Source: Nitrospira sp. UBA5698
GTDB lineage: Bacteria > Nitrospirota > Nitrospiria > Nitrospirales > Nitrospiraceae
Reading direction: 5' to 3'
Length of the DNA stretch: 24,051 nucleotides
Assembly (NCBI GenBank): GCA_002420115.1
Contig: DIHK01000050.1
Coordinates: 1-24,051, forward strand
Shown here: in pieces, positions 1 through 7,191 of the stretch
Numbering within the stretch: position 1 is the stretch's first letter
How the letters are laid out: each line of letters begins with the position of its first letter
Made by a program: the position numbers and the translations under genes
The notes under the pieces: generated by a model
What the model was told of the DNA's origin: nothing
What the model saw: the letters and a program-made list of their open reading frames with translations, nothing else
The model's database searches: none

Positions 1-359
1 CTGTGAAATCGGGGGAGGGTCAGACCTTCCTTAACAAGGTGACCTTGACAAGATAGTTTCTCTCCTCCTGAATATCCCGAAAAGTAGGTGAGACAAAGGC
101 ACGGGATCTGACGATCTTGATGCCGAGCCAAGTTTTCTCCGTTACATGAAAGCTGAATGATAACTCCCCACAAATTGAAAAATCGAGCCAGTCCCGTTGT
201 CAATCATCTCCCTACACACTTCGACACTGTGCTAGGCAGGAACATTTCTTTGACTAACCGGCTGCAAGTAGGAATTGATCTACGATGTACCGACTTGAAG
301 GGAGCGCTATACAGCAAACAGGCAAGCAAAACCTGGCATCAAGAAATAGATCTTAGCAT
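1..359. other. Non-coding stretch downstream of the defence operon
   Basis: I see no convincing gene here. The open frame that starts near 157 on the plus strand runs mostly antisense to the TIR gene and looks like a shadow. The left end has small palindromes: GGTC-A-GACC at 18-26 and CAAGGT-G-ACCTTG at 35-47. They could be part of a REP or mobile-element end, but that is a guess. No U-tracted terminator hairpin is obvious after the TIR stop codon at 360-362 on the minus strand. Confidence 0.5.
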
Positions 360-848
360 CTATTTCAGCTTCGCAATGGTGTTTGCTAAATCTGGCCATG
401 GCACACACTTGATTCTATTCTTTGTAATCGGGCCTGGGAAACTTGTCGGCTTGGCGTCCTGCGGATACACACCCACCACATGTTTTCCCATTTCAATACT
501 CTTCTCGATCTCCCATGCCACCCATGGACTTTTCATTGTCGCATTGGATAGGAATACTACCGTCAGAGAGGATTGCTGAATTCGCTCGGCTATCTTTTGT
601 TTGATATACGGGGCCCGTTCGCTGTCAATCGGCTCAGAAACTGACCAATCATTGAATTCGATAGGAGAGTTTTCATTCTTCGAATGAGCACGTAGAAGAT
701 TCACTTCATTGATGTCTTCATAGGCAAAGCTGATAAACACATTCCTCTTTTCCCCTTGCTGTTCACTCTTTCTCAGTTCCTGCTTTGCCTTGTCCACCAG
801 CGACTGGATATTTCCGATACTGCTTGAGCCACCCCCGCCACCTCCCAT
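360..848 (-). CDS. Small ThsB-like TIR protein with N-terminal hexaglycine
   Basis: The predicted 162-residue protein carries a TIR-like domain from about residue 34 to 135. The first strand reads NVFISFAYED (36-45), and the motif WVAWEIEKS (109-117) places Glu113 where TIR NADases have their catalytic glutamate. The pattern resembles the ThsB-like (DUF1863) TIR family of Thoeris defence, so NAD+ cleavage or signal synthesis is likely. I chose ATG 848 because GGAGGT lies six bases upstream and the QueC stop (853-851) is only two bases away; an upstream in-frame ATG at 899 lies inside QueC. This start gives Met followed by six glycines encoded by GGA GGT GGC GGG GGT GGC, then SSS, a flexible tail ahead of the fold. 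It is the last gene of a four-gene operon. By analogy with Cap9, its N-terminus is the likely QueC substrate (inference). Confidence 0.82.
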   Translation of the reverse strand: MGGGGGGSSSIGNIQSLVDKAKQELRKSEQQGEKRNVFISFAYEDINEVNLLRAHSKNENSPIEFNDWSVSEPIDSERAPYIKQKIAERIQQSSLTVVFLSNATMKSPWVAWEIEKSIEMGKHVVGVYPQDAKPTSFPGPITKNRIKCVPWPDLANTIAKLK

Positions 849-850
849 GG

Positions 851-1441
851 CTACACCTCCAATCCGATGTATTCGCGGCAAGCCACGCATTGCCCGCAAG
901 GTGAGTCTGTCCCAGCGTGACAGGAATAGGTCTGGGTAATACTTTTGGCCTTGGCGATTTTCAAGACATCAGCCTTGGAAAATGTGATCAGGGGAGTTAT
1001 CACCCTGATGGACTTCCCCAATGCTTTCGAGAGCAGCGCCTCGGCGTCAGCTAGAAAGCTCTTGGTCTGATCAGGAAACAGACTAAATGCTTCATCGAGT
1101 AGACCTATCCCTACAGCAGTAGCACCACATTGGAACGCATAGGCTGCGCCGACGGTGAGAAACATCAAATTGCGACAAGGGAGGAAGGCCTCCTTATAAA
1201 TATGTTTTTTTGAATCAGTGAGGCCCGAAGAGAGCAAACTTCCGTACCCATTTAGGGCTGCCACCTTTGGCTCCGGTAAACCATACCGTTTGAAATTCAT
1301 CTGACATGCTTGAAACTCCTTGTCTCGCCCCAATTGTCCGTAGTCGATAAACAGCGGGAACTGGGTCAGCCCTTCCTCCTGAGCCAATACAGCCATCACA
1401 GTCGAGTCTAACCCACCCGACACTAAGGTGACGATACTCAT
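851..1441 (-). CDS. QueC-like enzyme (Cap9-type)
   Basis: This 196-residue protein belongs to the QueC / PP-loop ATPase family. QueC converts 7-carboxy-7-deazaguanine to preQ0 by adenylating the carboxylate. The PP-loop SGGLDST is at residues 8-14, and a complete Cys4 zinc site (Cys174, 182, 185, 188; spacing C-x7-C-x2-C-x2-C) is near the C-terminus. It is a little shorter than housekeeping QueC. ATG 1441 is preferred over a start 45 bases upstream because it begins directly with the core strand MSIVTLVSGG and overlaps the upstream stop as ATGA. No queD, queE or queF is nearby, so it is probably not the biosynthetic queC. The neighbours (TGT-like, OGG-like) match the type IV CBASS accessory set, where QueC-like Cap9 is reported to attach a deazaguanine to a protein N-terminus. 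Confidence 0.9.
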   Translation of the reverse strand: MSIVTLVSGGLDSTVMAVLAQEEGLTQFPLFIDYGQLGRDKEFQACQMNFKRYGLPEPKVAALNGYGSLLSSGLTDSKKHIYKEAFLPCRNLMFLTVGAAYAFQCGATAVGIGLLDEAFSLFPDQTKSFLADAEALLSKALGKSIRVITPLITFSKADVLKIAKAKSITQTYSCHAGTDSPCGQCVACREYIGLEV

Positions 1442-2154
1442 GTGGCAAGCTCCCGCGCAGCTTTCATGGTGGCCCAAATGGCCCAATCCAGGTACCCAAC
1501 CGGATAGCCGAGCGTACCGGCATACTCGACGACAATCCGTTCTGCAGCCTCATAACCCCTCACCGTATTGATTCTTGCCTTTGCAAGGGGTAACAGGCCT
1601 CGCATGTCTATATACCGCAACACGTGAGTATCCAGAATCGCTAAATCGTAGCTTCTTCCACTGTTCCGAAGAAACATGCTCGCTTGCTTAGGACCAAGAC
1701 CGGGGATCTGCTCTATAAGCTTCTTCCGCAGCTCAGTAGGAGCGTGATCGTTTGCCAGCCGGTTTGTGAGCGGCACTTGAGATAACGCATCTCTCACCTT
1801 CGCCAATTGCTTTGCCCGAACCCTCGGAAACCGATACCTTCCCAGATGGCGTACGCGAACCGCACGACCCTCCAGAACCATCAAGACATCGCTTTCAAAA
1901 GAAATATCACGACGGCGATACCAACGCGTATCGGTCAGAAGATTAGTGTATTCAAGATTCTCTGTAGCAGCTACAGCCATTTCATGGCGGACTTGGCTGC
2001 CCAAGATGCACCCTACCAGCTCTCTGCGCAGCTCGTATTCGGATCGCTTAACCCATGCTCTCTTCAGAACCTCGCCTTCAATAAGCGGGCACAGGGTGCG
2101 GATTGTGTTGTCAAGGCGACCTCGAAGCCTACGCCGTGATGCTATGAAGTTCAT
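1438..2154 (-). CDS. OGG-like HhH-GPD DNA glycosylase (Cap11-type)
   Basis: This 238-residue protein has a helix-hairpin-helix around residues 147-166 (IPGLGPKQASMFLRN) with Lys156 in the position of the OGG catalytic lysine. Asp175 in ILDTHVLRY fits the HhH-GPD catalytic aspartate. The spacing resembles archaeal-type Ogg2 8-oxoguanine glycosylases. Ordinary members remove oxidised guanine from DNA. In type IV CBASS a related protein (Cap11) sits beside QueC-like and TGT-like proteins, so its target here may be a modified guanine rather than 8-oxoguanine (inference). The start ATG 2154 overlaps the upstream stop as ATGA, and the stop overlaps the QueC start the same way, so translation is coupled on both sides. 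Both catalytic residues are present, so activity is expected. Confidence 0.85.
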   Translation of the reverse strand: MNFIASRRRLRGRLDNTIRTLCPLIEGEVLKRAWVKRSEYELRRELVGCILGSQVRHEMAVAATENLEYTNLLTDTRWYRRRDISFESDVLMVLEGRAVRVRHLGRYRFPRVRAKQLAKVRDALSQVPLTNRLANDHAPTELRKKLIEQIPGLGPKQASMFLRNSGRSYDLAILDTHVLRYIDMRGLLPLAKARINTVRGYEAAERIVVEYAGTLGYPVGYLDWAIWATMKAARELAT

Positions 2155-3602
2155 GCTGTCAACTCTTTGAATAACTGAGGCCCAATATTGGGAACCGTCT
2201 TGAGGAGATGCTCAACTTGTCCGGAGTGAATCATTTCTTGCATGCCCCTCGTCCAGTCCTTAAAGAAATCTACATTGAACCCCAATACCTTCAAACCATA
2301 GCGTATTTGAGGATCCTGAATCAGATCCCGAACCCTCCGATCCCGTACTCGGTGGAGACACATCTGACCAAAGAATTCAAATTGCTGAAAGTGAAAGAGA
2401 TGACCCTGGTCATAATCAGCAACAGTCCGGCACCATTCAAGCCCATCGAATAAGTCTGCACCTGCAGCCGCCAAAGCGATCATGGATAGCGGATTGCCAG
2501 TTCCCAATAGATGTAGTGGATAGTATCTCCCAAGTTCATTGAGCGCTCTCCGGATATCCCGAACCGCTCTTGCCCGTTCCAACAAGCCATCTCCCAACTC
2601 ACGCTCAGGAATAGCAAGCATCAGCGGATCCAACTCGCTTGCGACACCTGCCACGATGCGAGATGCATAGTGAGCACGTGCCCCTGCAAGTTCCTGCGGC
2701 AAATGAATAATGGGACAGAGAGCGAAATCCTTGCTCTGCAAGGCCCGCTCATCTTCATTGAAACCGGCAACAACACGAGATACAACTTCGTCAGGCTTTC
2801 CTTTCGGATTGATCGTATCGAAGGAGAACGCCAGATCCGGCCTTACCCGAAGCGCTGTCTCTCGGAAGAAATCCTTGTGCCAGCCTTTGGGGTTTATCTT
2901 TGGCACATATCGATCACTTTTGCGATATGCCTCATAATTGCCAGAATCGAGGAATAAGACATTCCCCGACTCCCGGATTTCGCTCACGGATGTCTTGAAT
3001 GTCTTGTCGCGTGGATAATACTTCCATGCATCGTAGGCAGAGACAAGTGATGCCTCAGCCTCAAGATAGTGCAGGAGGGGAGCTCCCTCTTTGGGACTCA
3101 CTTGAGTCTCATGTGATGACAAAGAAAACACAAACGCCGGCAATTTGAGGGTTTTCCGGCCAATAGACAGTTCCTGCGCCCGCCCGGCACTGACAGGAGG
3201 ATGATGCCCCTTCCCTATCGCCCTCCTAACTTTCTCCATGAGCTGTTGATACCCTGCATGCTCTTCCTCCCCGGCCCAGCCGTGAGCTTTCGTATGGTTC
3301 AGATCACCAAAACCAAATGGAACCTCTGCTGCTCCAATCAGGAAAGGAAAAAGTGGTTTCTTGTGTTTTTTCGCAAAACGCATCTCATCTTTAAGAATTG
3401 TTTTTCGTTCACCTCTGGCATACGCAGACAAGACCGGCACGACTGCCGATGACTTGAGAATCGCCTCACGAACAGCCTCTTCCCAATCTCCATGAGCGAT
3501 ATCCTTGGCCCACCATACATTCCACTGCTTCCGCAATAGTGAAACAAGCCTCTCAATAAGGAATTCATCTTCAGAAAGGTAGATGACACAGATCTCGTGC
3601 AT
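2151..3602 (-). CDS. TIR-TGT fusion protein (Cap10-like C-terminus)
   Basis: This 483-residue protein has two parts. Residues 1 to about 105 form a TIR-like fold: strand ICVIYLSED, then AVVPVLSAYARG, with Glu73 in LKDEMRFAKKH where TIR enzymes have the catalytic Glu. Residues from about 150 to 450 resemble tRNA-guanine transglycosylase / DpdA-type proteins. LDSGNYE (218-224) matches the TGT DSGGFQ motif, with Asp219 as the base-recognition or acid residue. GTGNP (367-371) and ADLFDGLEWCR (382-392) match the GVGTP and MFDCVMPTR motifs, keeping the nucleophile-type aspartate. I do not see the usual C-terminal TGT zinc cysteines, so a tRNA role is unlikely. A GAGGG ribosome-binding site precedes ATG 3602. 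It is the first gene of the operon. TGT-like Cap10 of type IV CBASS is the closest context, where it is thought to act on the deazaguanylated protein. Confidence 0.82.
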   Translation of the reverse strand: MHEICVIYLSEDEFLIERLVSLLRKQWNVWWAKDIAHGDWEEAVREAILKSSAVVPVLSAYARGERKTILKDEMRFAKKHKKPLFPFLIGAAEVPFGFGDLNHTKAHGWAGEEEHAGYQQLMEKVRRAIGKGHHPPVSAGRAQELSIGRKTLKLPAFVFSLSSHETQVSPKEGAPLLHYLEAEASLVSAYDAWKYYPRDKTFKTSVSEIRESGNVLFLDSGNYEAYRKSDRYVPKINPKGWHKDFFRETALRVRPDLAFSFDTINPKGKPDEVVSRVVAGFNEDERALQSKDFALCPIIHLPQELAGARAHYASRIVAGVASELDPLMLAIPERELGDGLLERARAVRDIRRALNELGRYYPLHLLGTGNPLSMIALAAAGADLFDGLEWCRTVADYDQGHLFHFQQFEFFGQMCLHRVRDRRVRDLIQDPQIRYGLKVLGFNVDFFKDWTRGMQEMIHSGQVEHLLKTVPNIGPQLFKELTA

Positions 3603-3652
3603 GTACAGAGATCCCTCTGGAAGGATGTCAGAAGGTGAGAATCAGTGTTGCG

Positions 3653-3681
3653 AGTGTACCCTGAGAGATTAGCCTCGTCAA
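3653..3681 (-). promoter_or_regulatory. Sigma70-type promoter of the defence operon
   Basis: Reading the minus strand, TTGACG (3681-3676) is separated by exactly 17 bases from TACACT (3658-3653). Transcription would start near 3646, leaving a leader of about 44 bases before ATG 3602. This suggests the island has its own promoter rather than depending on the methyltransferase gene upstream. Confidence 0.6.
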
Positions 3682-3724
3682 TTTGCATTCCGAACCAGAC
3701 ACACTTGACCTACAGTACGAGGCT
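3671..3724. repeat. 8-bp inverted repeat AGCCTCGT / ACGAGGCT
   Basis: AGCCTCGT at 3671-3678 is matched by its exact reverse complement at 3717-3724, with 38 bases between. It lies between the methyltransferase stop and the defence promoter, and its left arm overlaps the -35 box. It could be an operator pair, part of a weak terminator for the methyltransferase, or an island boundary scar. There is no U-tract. Confidence 0.35.
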
Positions 3725-3730
3725 AGCTGC

Positions 3731-4381
3731 CTAGGGCTTTGTCCTCCGCCTCACCACCAAAATCCCGTCCCGAATCGTCACCAACACGGCAGACACACGT
3801 GGATCAGTTGCAACGGTACGATTGAGATCTTGAATTGCAGCCGTGGACTCGTCCGGTGGTGGTTGCTTCAACACCTCACCGCTCCACAGAACATTGTCGA
3901 TTAAGATGACACCGTTTGGAGCCAGCAGGTCGAGGGAACGTCGATAGTAATTCAGGTAAGTGGTCTTGTCCGCATCGATGAAGATGACATCAAATGGACC
4001 GGTGAGCGTTCGCATGGTGTCGAGGGCTGGGCCCATACGGATACTGATTTTCTTCCCAACTGGCACCTGCCCAAAATAACGCCGAGCCATGGCTGCTGAC
4101 TGTTCGTTGACCTCGCAGGTGATGATCTCTCCATCGTCCGGCAATGCTTCAGCGAAGCACAGAGCGCTGTAACCGGTGAACATGCCGATTTCCAGCACCC
4201 GCTTCGCCCCGACCAGCCGCGTCATCATTTTCAGAAACGCCCCTTCCAAGGGACCGACTACCATCTGAGGATATTCCATAGTTCGAAGGGTTTCCTCGCG
4301 CAGTGCACGACACATGGCCGACTCCGGCATGGAATACCGCTCCGCATACGCTTCGATCTCCGTCGGAACTAACTGTTCCAT
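3731..4381 (-). CDS. SAM-dependent O-methyltransferase (family 3, CCoAMT-like)
   Basis: This 216-residue protein is a class I methyltransferase of the caffeoyl-CoA / catechol O-methyltransferase group. The SAM-binding motif VLEIGMFTGYSAL is at residues 62-74, and acidic residues of the family follow in CEVNEQS (89-95). The metal-binding region shows FIDADKTTYLNYY (134-146) and IDNVLWSGEV (161-170), both typical of the divalent-cation-dependent enzymes. Length is normal for the family. The natural substrate cannot be told from sequence; bacterial members methylate catechol-type hydroxyls. It is transcribed divergently from the M32 carboxypeptidase and ends 129 bases before the defence operon start. 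Confidence 0.9.
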   Translation of the reverse strand: MEQLVPTEIEAYAERYSMPESAMCRALREETLRTMEYPQMVVGPLEGAFLKMMTRLVGAKRVLEIGMFTGYSALCFAEALPDDGEIITCEVNEQSAAMARRYFGQVPVGKKISIRMGPALDTMRTLTGPFDVIFIDADKTTYLNYYRRSLDLLAPNGVILIDNVLWSGEVLKQPPPDESTAAIQDLNRTVATDPRVSAVLVTIRDGILVVRRRTKP

Positions 4382-4400
4382 AAGAATCCTTTTTAGCTAT

Positions 4401-4429
4401 TTGAAAACGTGGCAGCCCTTGCGTACACT
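4401..4429 (+). promoter_or_regulatory. Promoter for the M32 carboxypeptidase gene
   Basis: TTGAAA (4401-4406) and TACACT (4424-4429) are 17 bases apart in the divergent gap between the methyltransferase and carboxypeptidase genes. A start near 4436 gives a leader of about 50 bases. Confidence 0.5.
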
Positions 4430-4485
4430 GCGCCGGTCACTGAATGGCGAGCGCGCAATCTTAGCACAGGGAACAGGAGGCCGAT

Positions 4486-6018
4486 TTGAAAACCCTCGCG
4501 ACCTTAGAACCCCTCACGACAAGACTCTTGGAAATTCAACGTATCAACAGTGCCGCTTCGGTCTTGTCCTGGGATCAGGAAACCTATATGCCGGCCGGAG
4601 GCGGAGAGGCGAGGGCGGAGCAAATCGCCGTACTTCAAGGCATTGCCCATCAGAAATTGGTGTCATCGGAGGTACAGTCGCTCTTGTCGCAGTGGGTGGA
4701 TCCGGCGAGCGGCCAGGCAGCAGACCGGCCAGGCGACACGTGGGATGAGCCGTCCCGATCGCTGTTGCGGGAAGTGTGGCGAGACTTCAGCCGAGCACAG
4801 AAACTTCCATCCGACTTTGTGATGAAGCTGAGTCGAGAATGTTCTCTCGCCCAACAGGTCTGGGCAGAGGCCAAACAACACAACAAGTTTTCGATGTTCC
4901 TGCCGAATCTTCGAACCGTGCTCCAGCTCAAACGCGAAGAAGCGGAATATCTTGGCTACGAAGGTTCCCCCTACAACGCGTTGTTGGATGTGTATGAACC
5001 AGGCGCCACCATTGCGACGCTCCAGCCAATGTTTGCCGTACTAAAGACCCGTCTGGTGCCGTTACTCAAAAAAATCACACAGAGCCGGGTCCGGATTGAC
5101 GACAGCATCCTCCACCGCTCGTATGATCATGGTCGCCAGCTGGAGTTTGGGCGGTTGGTGTTAACCGCCATGGGATATGACTTCGAACGCGGCCGCCTGG
5201 ATCTCTCAGCCCATCCCTTTACGACCTCATTTCACCCGACCGATGTCCGCGTGACGACCCGCGTGCATGAACATGAACTCCAGTCTTGCCTGTTCAGCTG
5301 TATCCATGAAGGCGGCCATGGATTGTACGACCAAGGATTAGATCAGCGCTATTTCGGCACGCCGTTGGGCGACTCGGTGTCCCTCGGAATCCATGAGAGC
5401 CAATCCCGTCTCTGGGAGAACTGTGTCGGACGCTCCAAGCCTTTCTGGCGCTTCTTTTATCCAATGTTGCAACAGACCTTCCCTGACCAACTGCACGGCA
5501 TGGGTATCGACCAATTCTATGCCGCGATCAATTGCGTGAAACCCTCGTTGATTCGTGTGGAGGCCGATGAACTGACCTACAATCTCCACATCATGTTGCG
5601 GTTTGAGATTGAGCAGGGGCTGGTGGAAGGCAACACTCAGCCGGAAGACTTACCCACTATATGGAACCAGAAAATGGAGGAATATCTGGGAATCAGACCA
5701 CCGTCCGATGCCGAAGGTGTGTTGCAGGACGTGCATTGGTCGTTCGGCGCCTTCGGGTATTTCCCGACCTATACGTTAGGCAACCTGTATTCCGTCCAAT
5801 TCTTTGAACAGGCCAAGTTGGAGCTCCCACAGCTGGAGACTGACATCGCTGCCGGGCAACTACTCCCCCTGCGCCGGTGGCTGGAGCAGAAGATCCACCG
5901 CTGGGGCCGCATGTTTACTCCAGCTCACCTGGCCGAACGGATCACGGGCTCCTCACTCCGTCCCGAGCCCTTCCTCAATTATGTGGAGCAAAAGTATGGC
6001 GAGCTCTACCAACTCTGA
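4486..6018 (+). CDS. Carboxypeptidase Taq-type metallopeptidase (M32)
   Basis: This 510-residue cytoplasmic protein matches the M32 zinc carboxypeptidase family, which removes C-terminal residues from peptides. The family signatures appear in order: HPF (243-245), DVRVTTR (253-259), the zinc motif HEGGH (274-278), HESQSR (303-308) with Glu304 as the likely third ligand, and a late QDVHWSFGAFGYFPTY block. Length is normal for the family (about 500). The start is a TTG at 4486, chosen because a perfect AGGAGG lies five bases upstream and the protein then begins with the normal M32 N-terminus. The 3' end overlaps the convergent gene by 13 bases. Confidence 0.95.
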   Translation: MKTLATLEPLTTRLLEIQRINSAASVLSWDQETYMPAGGGEARAEQIAVLQGIAHQKLVSSEVQSLLSQWVDPASGQAADRPGDTWDEPSRSLLREVWRDFSRAQKLPSDFVMKLSRECSLAQQVWAEAKQHNKFSMFLPNLRTVLQLKREEAEYLGYEGSPYNALLDVYEPGATIATLQPMFAVLKTRLVPLLKKITQSRVRIDDSILHRSYDHGRQLEFGRLVLTAMGYDFERGRLDLSAHPFTTSFHPTDVRVTTRVHEHELQSCLFSCIHEGGHGLYDQGLDQRYFGTPLGDSVSLGIHESQSRLWENCVGRSKPFWRFFYPMLQQTFPDQLHGMGIDQFYAAINCVKPSLIRVEADELTYNLHIMLRFEIEQGLVEGNTQPEDLPTIWNQKMEEYLGIRPPSDAEGVLQDVHWSFGAFGYFPTYTLGNLYSVQFFEQAKLELPQLETDIAAGQLLPLRRWLEQKIHRWGRMFTPAHLAERITGSSLRPEPFLNYVEQKYGELYQL

Positions 6019-6602
6019 GCGTCCCACGCCGGTCGGGACTCATACCCCATCGCCGCATTGAGCTTTCCTGCGATAGCGGGCGGGATGGTGAATTCAGCCT
6101 GCACTTCGATCCGATGCGGCACGAGCAGGGTGGTGTGGAACACGATATCTCGAATGGGAATTTTGAGTTCAGGATCCTGGGGCGTACTCAGCTGCACCGC
6201 CTCAACCGAGGTCGTAATCGTCCCACTGTCTTGTGGCGCATAGGCCGCCACGACGGCCTCGATGATCTCTTGTACCTGTTCATGGGCCTCCACCCCTTCA
6301 ATCGCCGTGAGCAGCAATGGGATCGCCTCCTCCTTAGCCTGATCTGAAACAGTAAAGTTTTCTATCCGGCCTTTCCGACGAAGCGATGTCAGATCATTAT
6401 CCAGTTCTTTACTGAAGGCCCCGTACGCAAATCGGAAGAATTCGAAATGAAGCGCCTTGAACCCCTTGGCAAAGGTTTGGAGCTCACACAAGAAACAGAG
6501 CTGCTGCAGCTTCACGTCGCTCAACAATCCGTGGGGTTCAGCGAGCTGTAGAATATGGAGCAGGAGCACACGGTCAACAAGAATTTGGCTGGGTGTTCTC
6601 AC
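6006..6602 (-). CDS. Conserved hypothetical protein, possibly Panacea-like
   Basis: The 198-residue protein starts at a GTG (6602) preceded by GAGGAT. I do not firmly recognise it. The N-terminal half is helical, and the stretch KLQQLCFLCELQTFAKGF followed by FEFFRFAYGAFSKEL (about residues 31-67) resembles the KLQKLLYF...YGPV pattern of Panacea/DUF4065 proteins and YwgA-like proteins. Panacea domains often act as antitoxin or chaperone-linked modules, but no toxin gene is adjacent. The rest shows no catalytic motif I can name. The final 13 bases overlap the end of the M32 gene in a convergent arrangement. Confidence 0.65.
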   Translation of the reverse strand: MRTPSQILVDRVLLLHILQLAEPHGLLSDVKLQQLCFLCELQTFAKGFKALHFEFFRFAYGAFSKELDNDLTSLRRKGRIENFTVSDQAKEEAIPLLLTAIEGVEAHEQVQEIIEAVVAAYAPQDSGTITTSVEAVQLSTPQDPELKIPIRDIVFHTTLLVPHRIEVQAEFTIPPAIAGKLNAAMGYESRPAWDAQSW

Positions 6603-6700
6603 GTAATCCTCATCAGACGACCGAGGGCTTCACTATAGCCAGCCACAGGAGCGGCCGTCAAAGACGAACCCGTCCCCGTTCATGGTCCAGAGAAATACTC

Positions 6701-6729
6701 TTGACCCACTGCTTCATTTCGTCTTTAAT
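6701..6729 (+). promoter_or_regulatory. Promoter of the fur-family gene
   Basis: TTGACC (6701-6706) is followed after exactly 17 bases by TTTAAT (6724-6729). Transcription from about 6736 gives a short leader with GGAGGAG at 6741-6747. Confidence 0.55.
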
Positions 6730-6759
6730 CCCACTCCAAGGGAGGAGCGATCTGCCACG

Positions 6760-7191
6760 ATGTCCAAACATGCCAAGGAAATGGGAATTCTGAAAGAGCA
6801 TCTTGAGAACCACCAGCTCAAATTTACGCGCCAGCGCGAGTTGATTCTCGATGCATTTTTGAAGCAAGAACACATCACGGCTGAGGAAATGTACCATCAG
6901 TTGGCACGCAAAGATCCTCATCTTGGGCTCGCAACCATCTATCGGACCCTCAACCTGTTCTGCGAAGCAGGACTGGCTCAAGCCCGACACTTTGGGACAC
7001 AAACCCAGTATGACAACGTGTCTCATAAGGGCCATCACGACCATCTCATCTGCACAGGCTGTGGCAAAATCGTGGAGTTTGAAAACTGTGATATCGAACG
7101 CCTTCAAGAGGAAGTCGCGACCAAGAACGGCTTTACGATTACCACCCACCGGCTTGAACTCTACGGACTCTGCTCCCGCTGCCGTCATTGA
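6760..7191 (+). CDS. fur: Fur-family metal-dependent repressor
   Basis: The 143-residue protein has the Fur layout: an N-terminal winged helix (about 9-85, with TRQRELILDAFL and LATIYRTLNLF) and a C-terminal dimerisation domain. Metal ligands are visible as HHDH (92-95) and two CxxC pairs, Cys98/101 and Cys138/141, the structural zinc site of Fur and PerR. I chose ATG 6760 over an upstream ATG at 6682 because the latter lies before the promoter and the extra residues do not look like Fur; GGAGGAG precedes 6760, with a rather long 12-base spacing. It lies just upstream of a ferric ABC transporter operon with a Fur-box-like site, so iron sensing is more likely than zinc or peroxide sensing, though PerR or Zur cannot be excluded. 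Confidence 0.88.
   Translation: MSKHAKEMGILKEHLENHQLKFTRQRELILDAFLKQEHITAEEMYHQLARKDPHLGLATIYRTLNLFCEAGLAQARHFGTQTQYDNVSHKGHHDHLICTGCGKIVEFENCDIERLQEEVATKNGFTITTHRLELYGLCSRCRH

Noticed and set aside
157..579. Plus-strand open frame of 140 codons at the left end
   Set aside because: It is antisense to the TIR gene over most of its second half, has no ribosome-binding site and no recognisable domain; the TIR frame has clear motifs.
360..848. Standard Thoeris system
   Set aside because: The TIR protein resembles ThsB, but no ThsA-type effector (SIR2-SLOG) is encoded in the window.
849..899. Longer start (ATG 899) for the small TIR protein
   Set aside because: It lies inside QueC, adds 17 residues unlike a TIR leader, and ignores the strong SD before ATG 848.
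851..1441. Housekeeping queC of the queuosine pathway
   Set aside because: It is embedded with overlaps between OGG-like and TIR genes, and no other queuosine genes are nearby; the type IV CBASS accessory context fits better.
360..3602. Dpd-type DNA deazaguanine modification system
   Set aside because: The TGT-like domain recalls DpdA, but no DpdB-K-type helicases or nucleases are present, and the OGG-TIR-QueC combination fits a CBASS-like set better.
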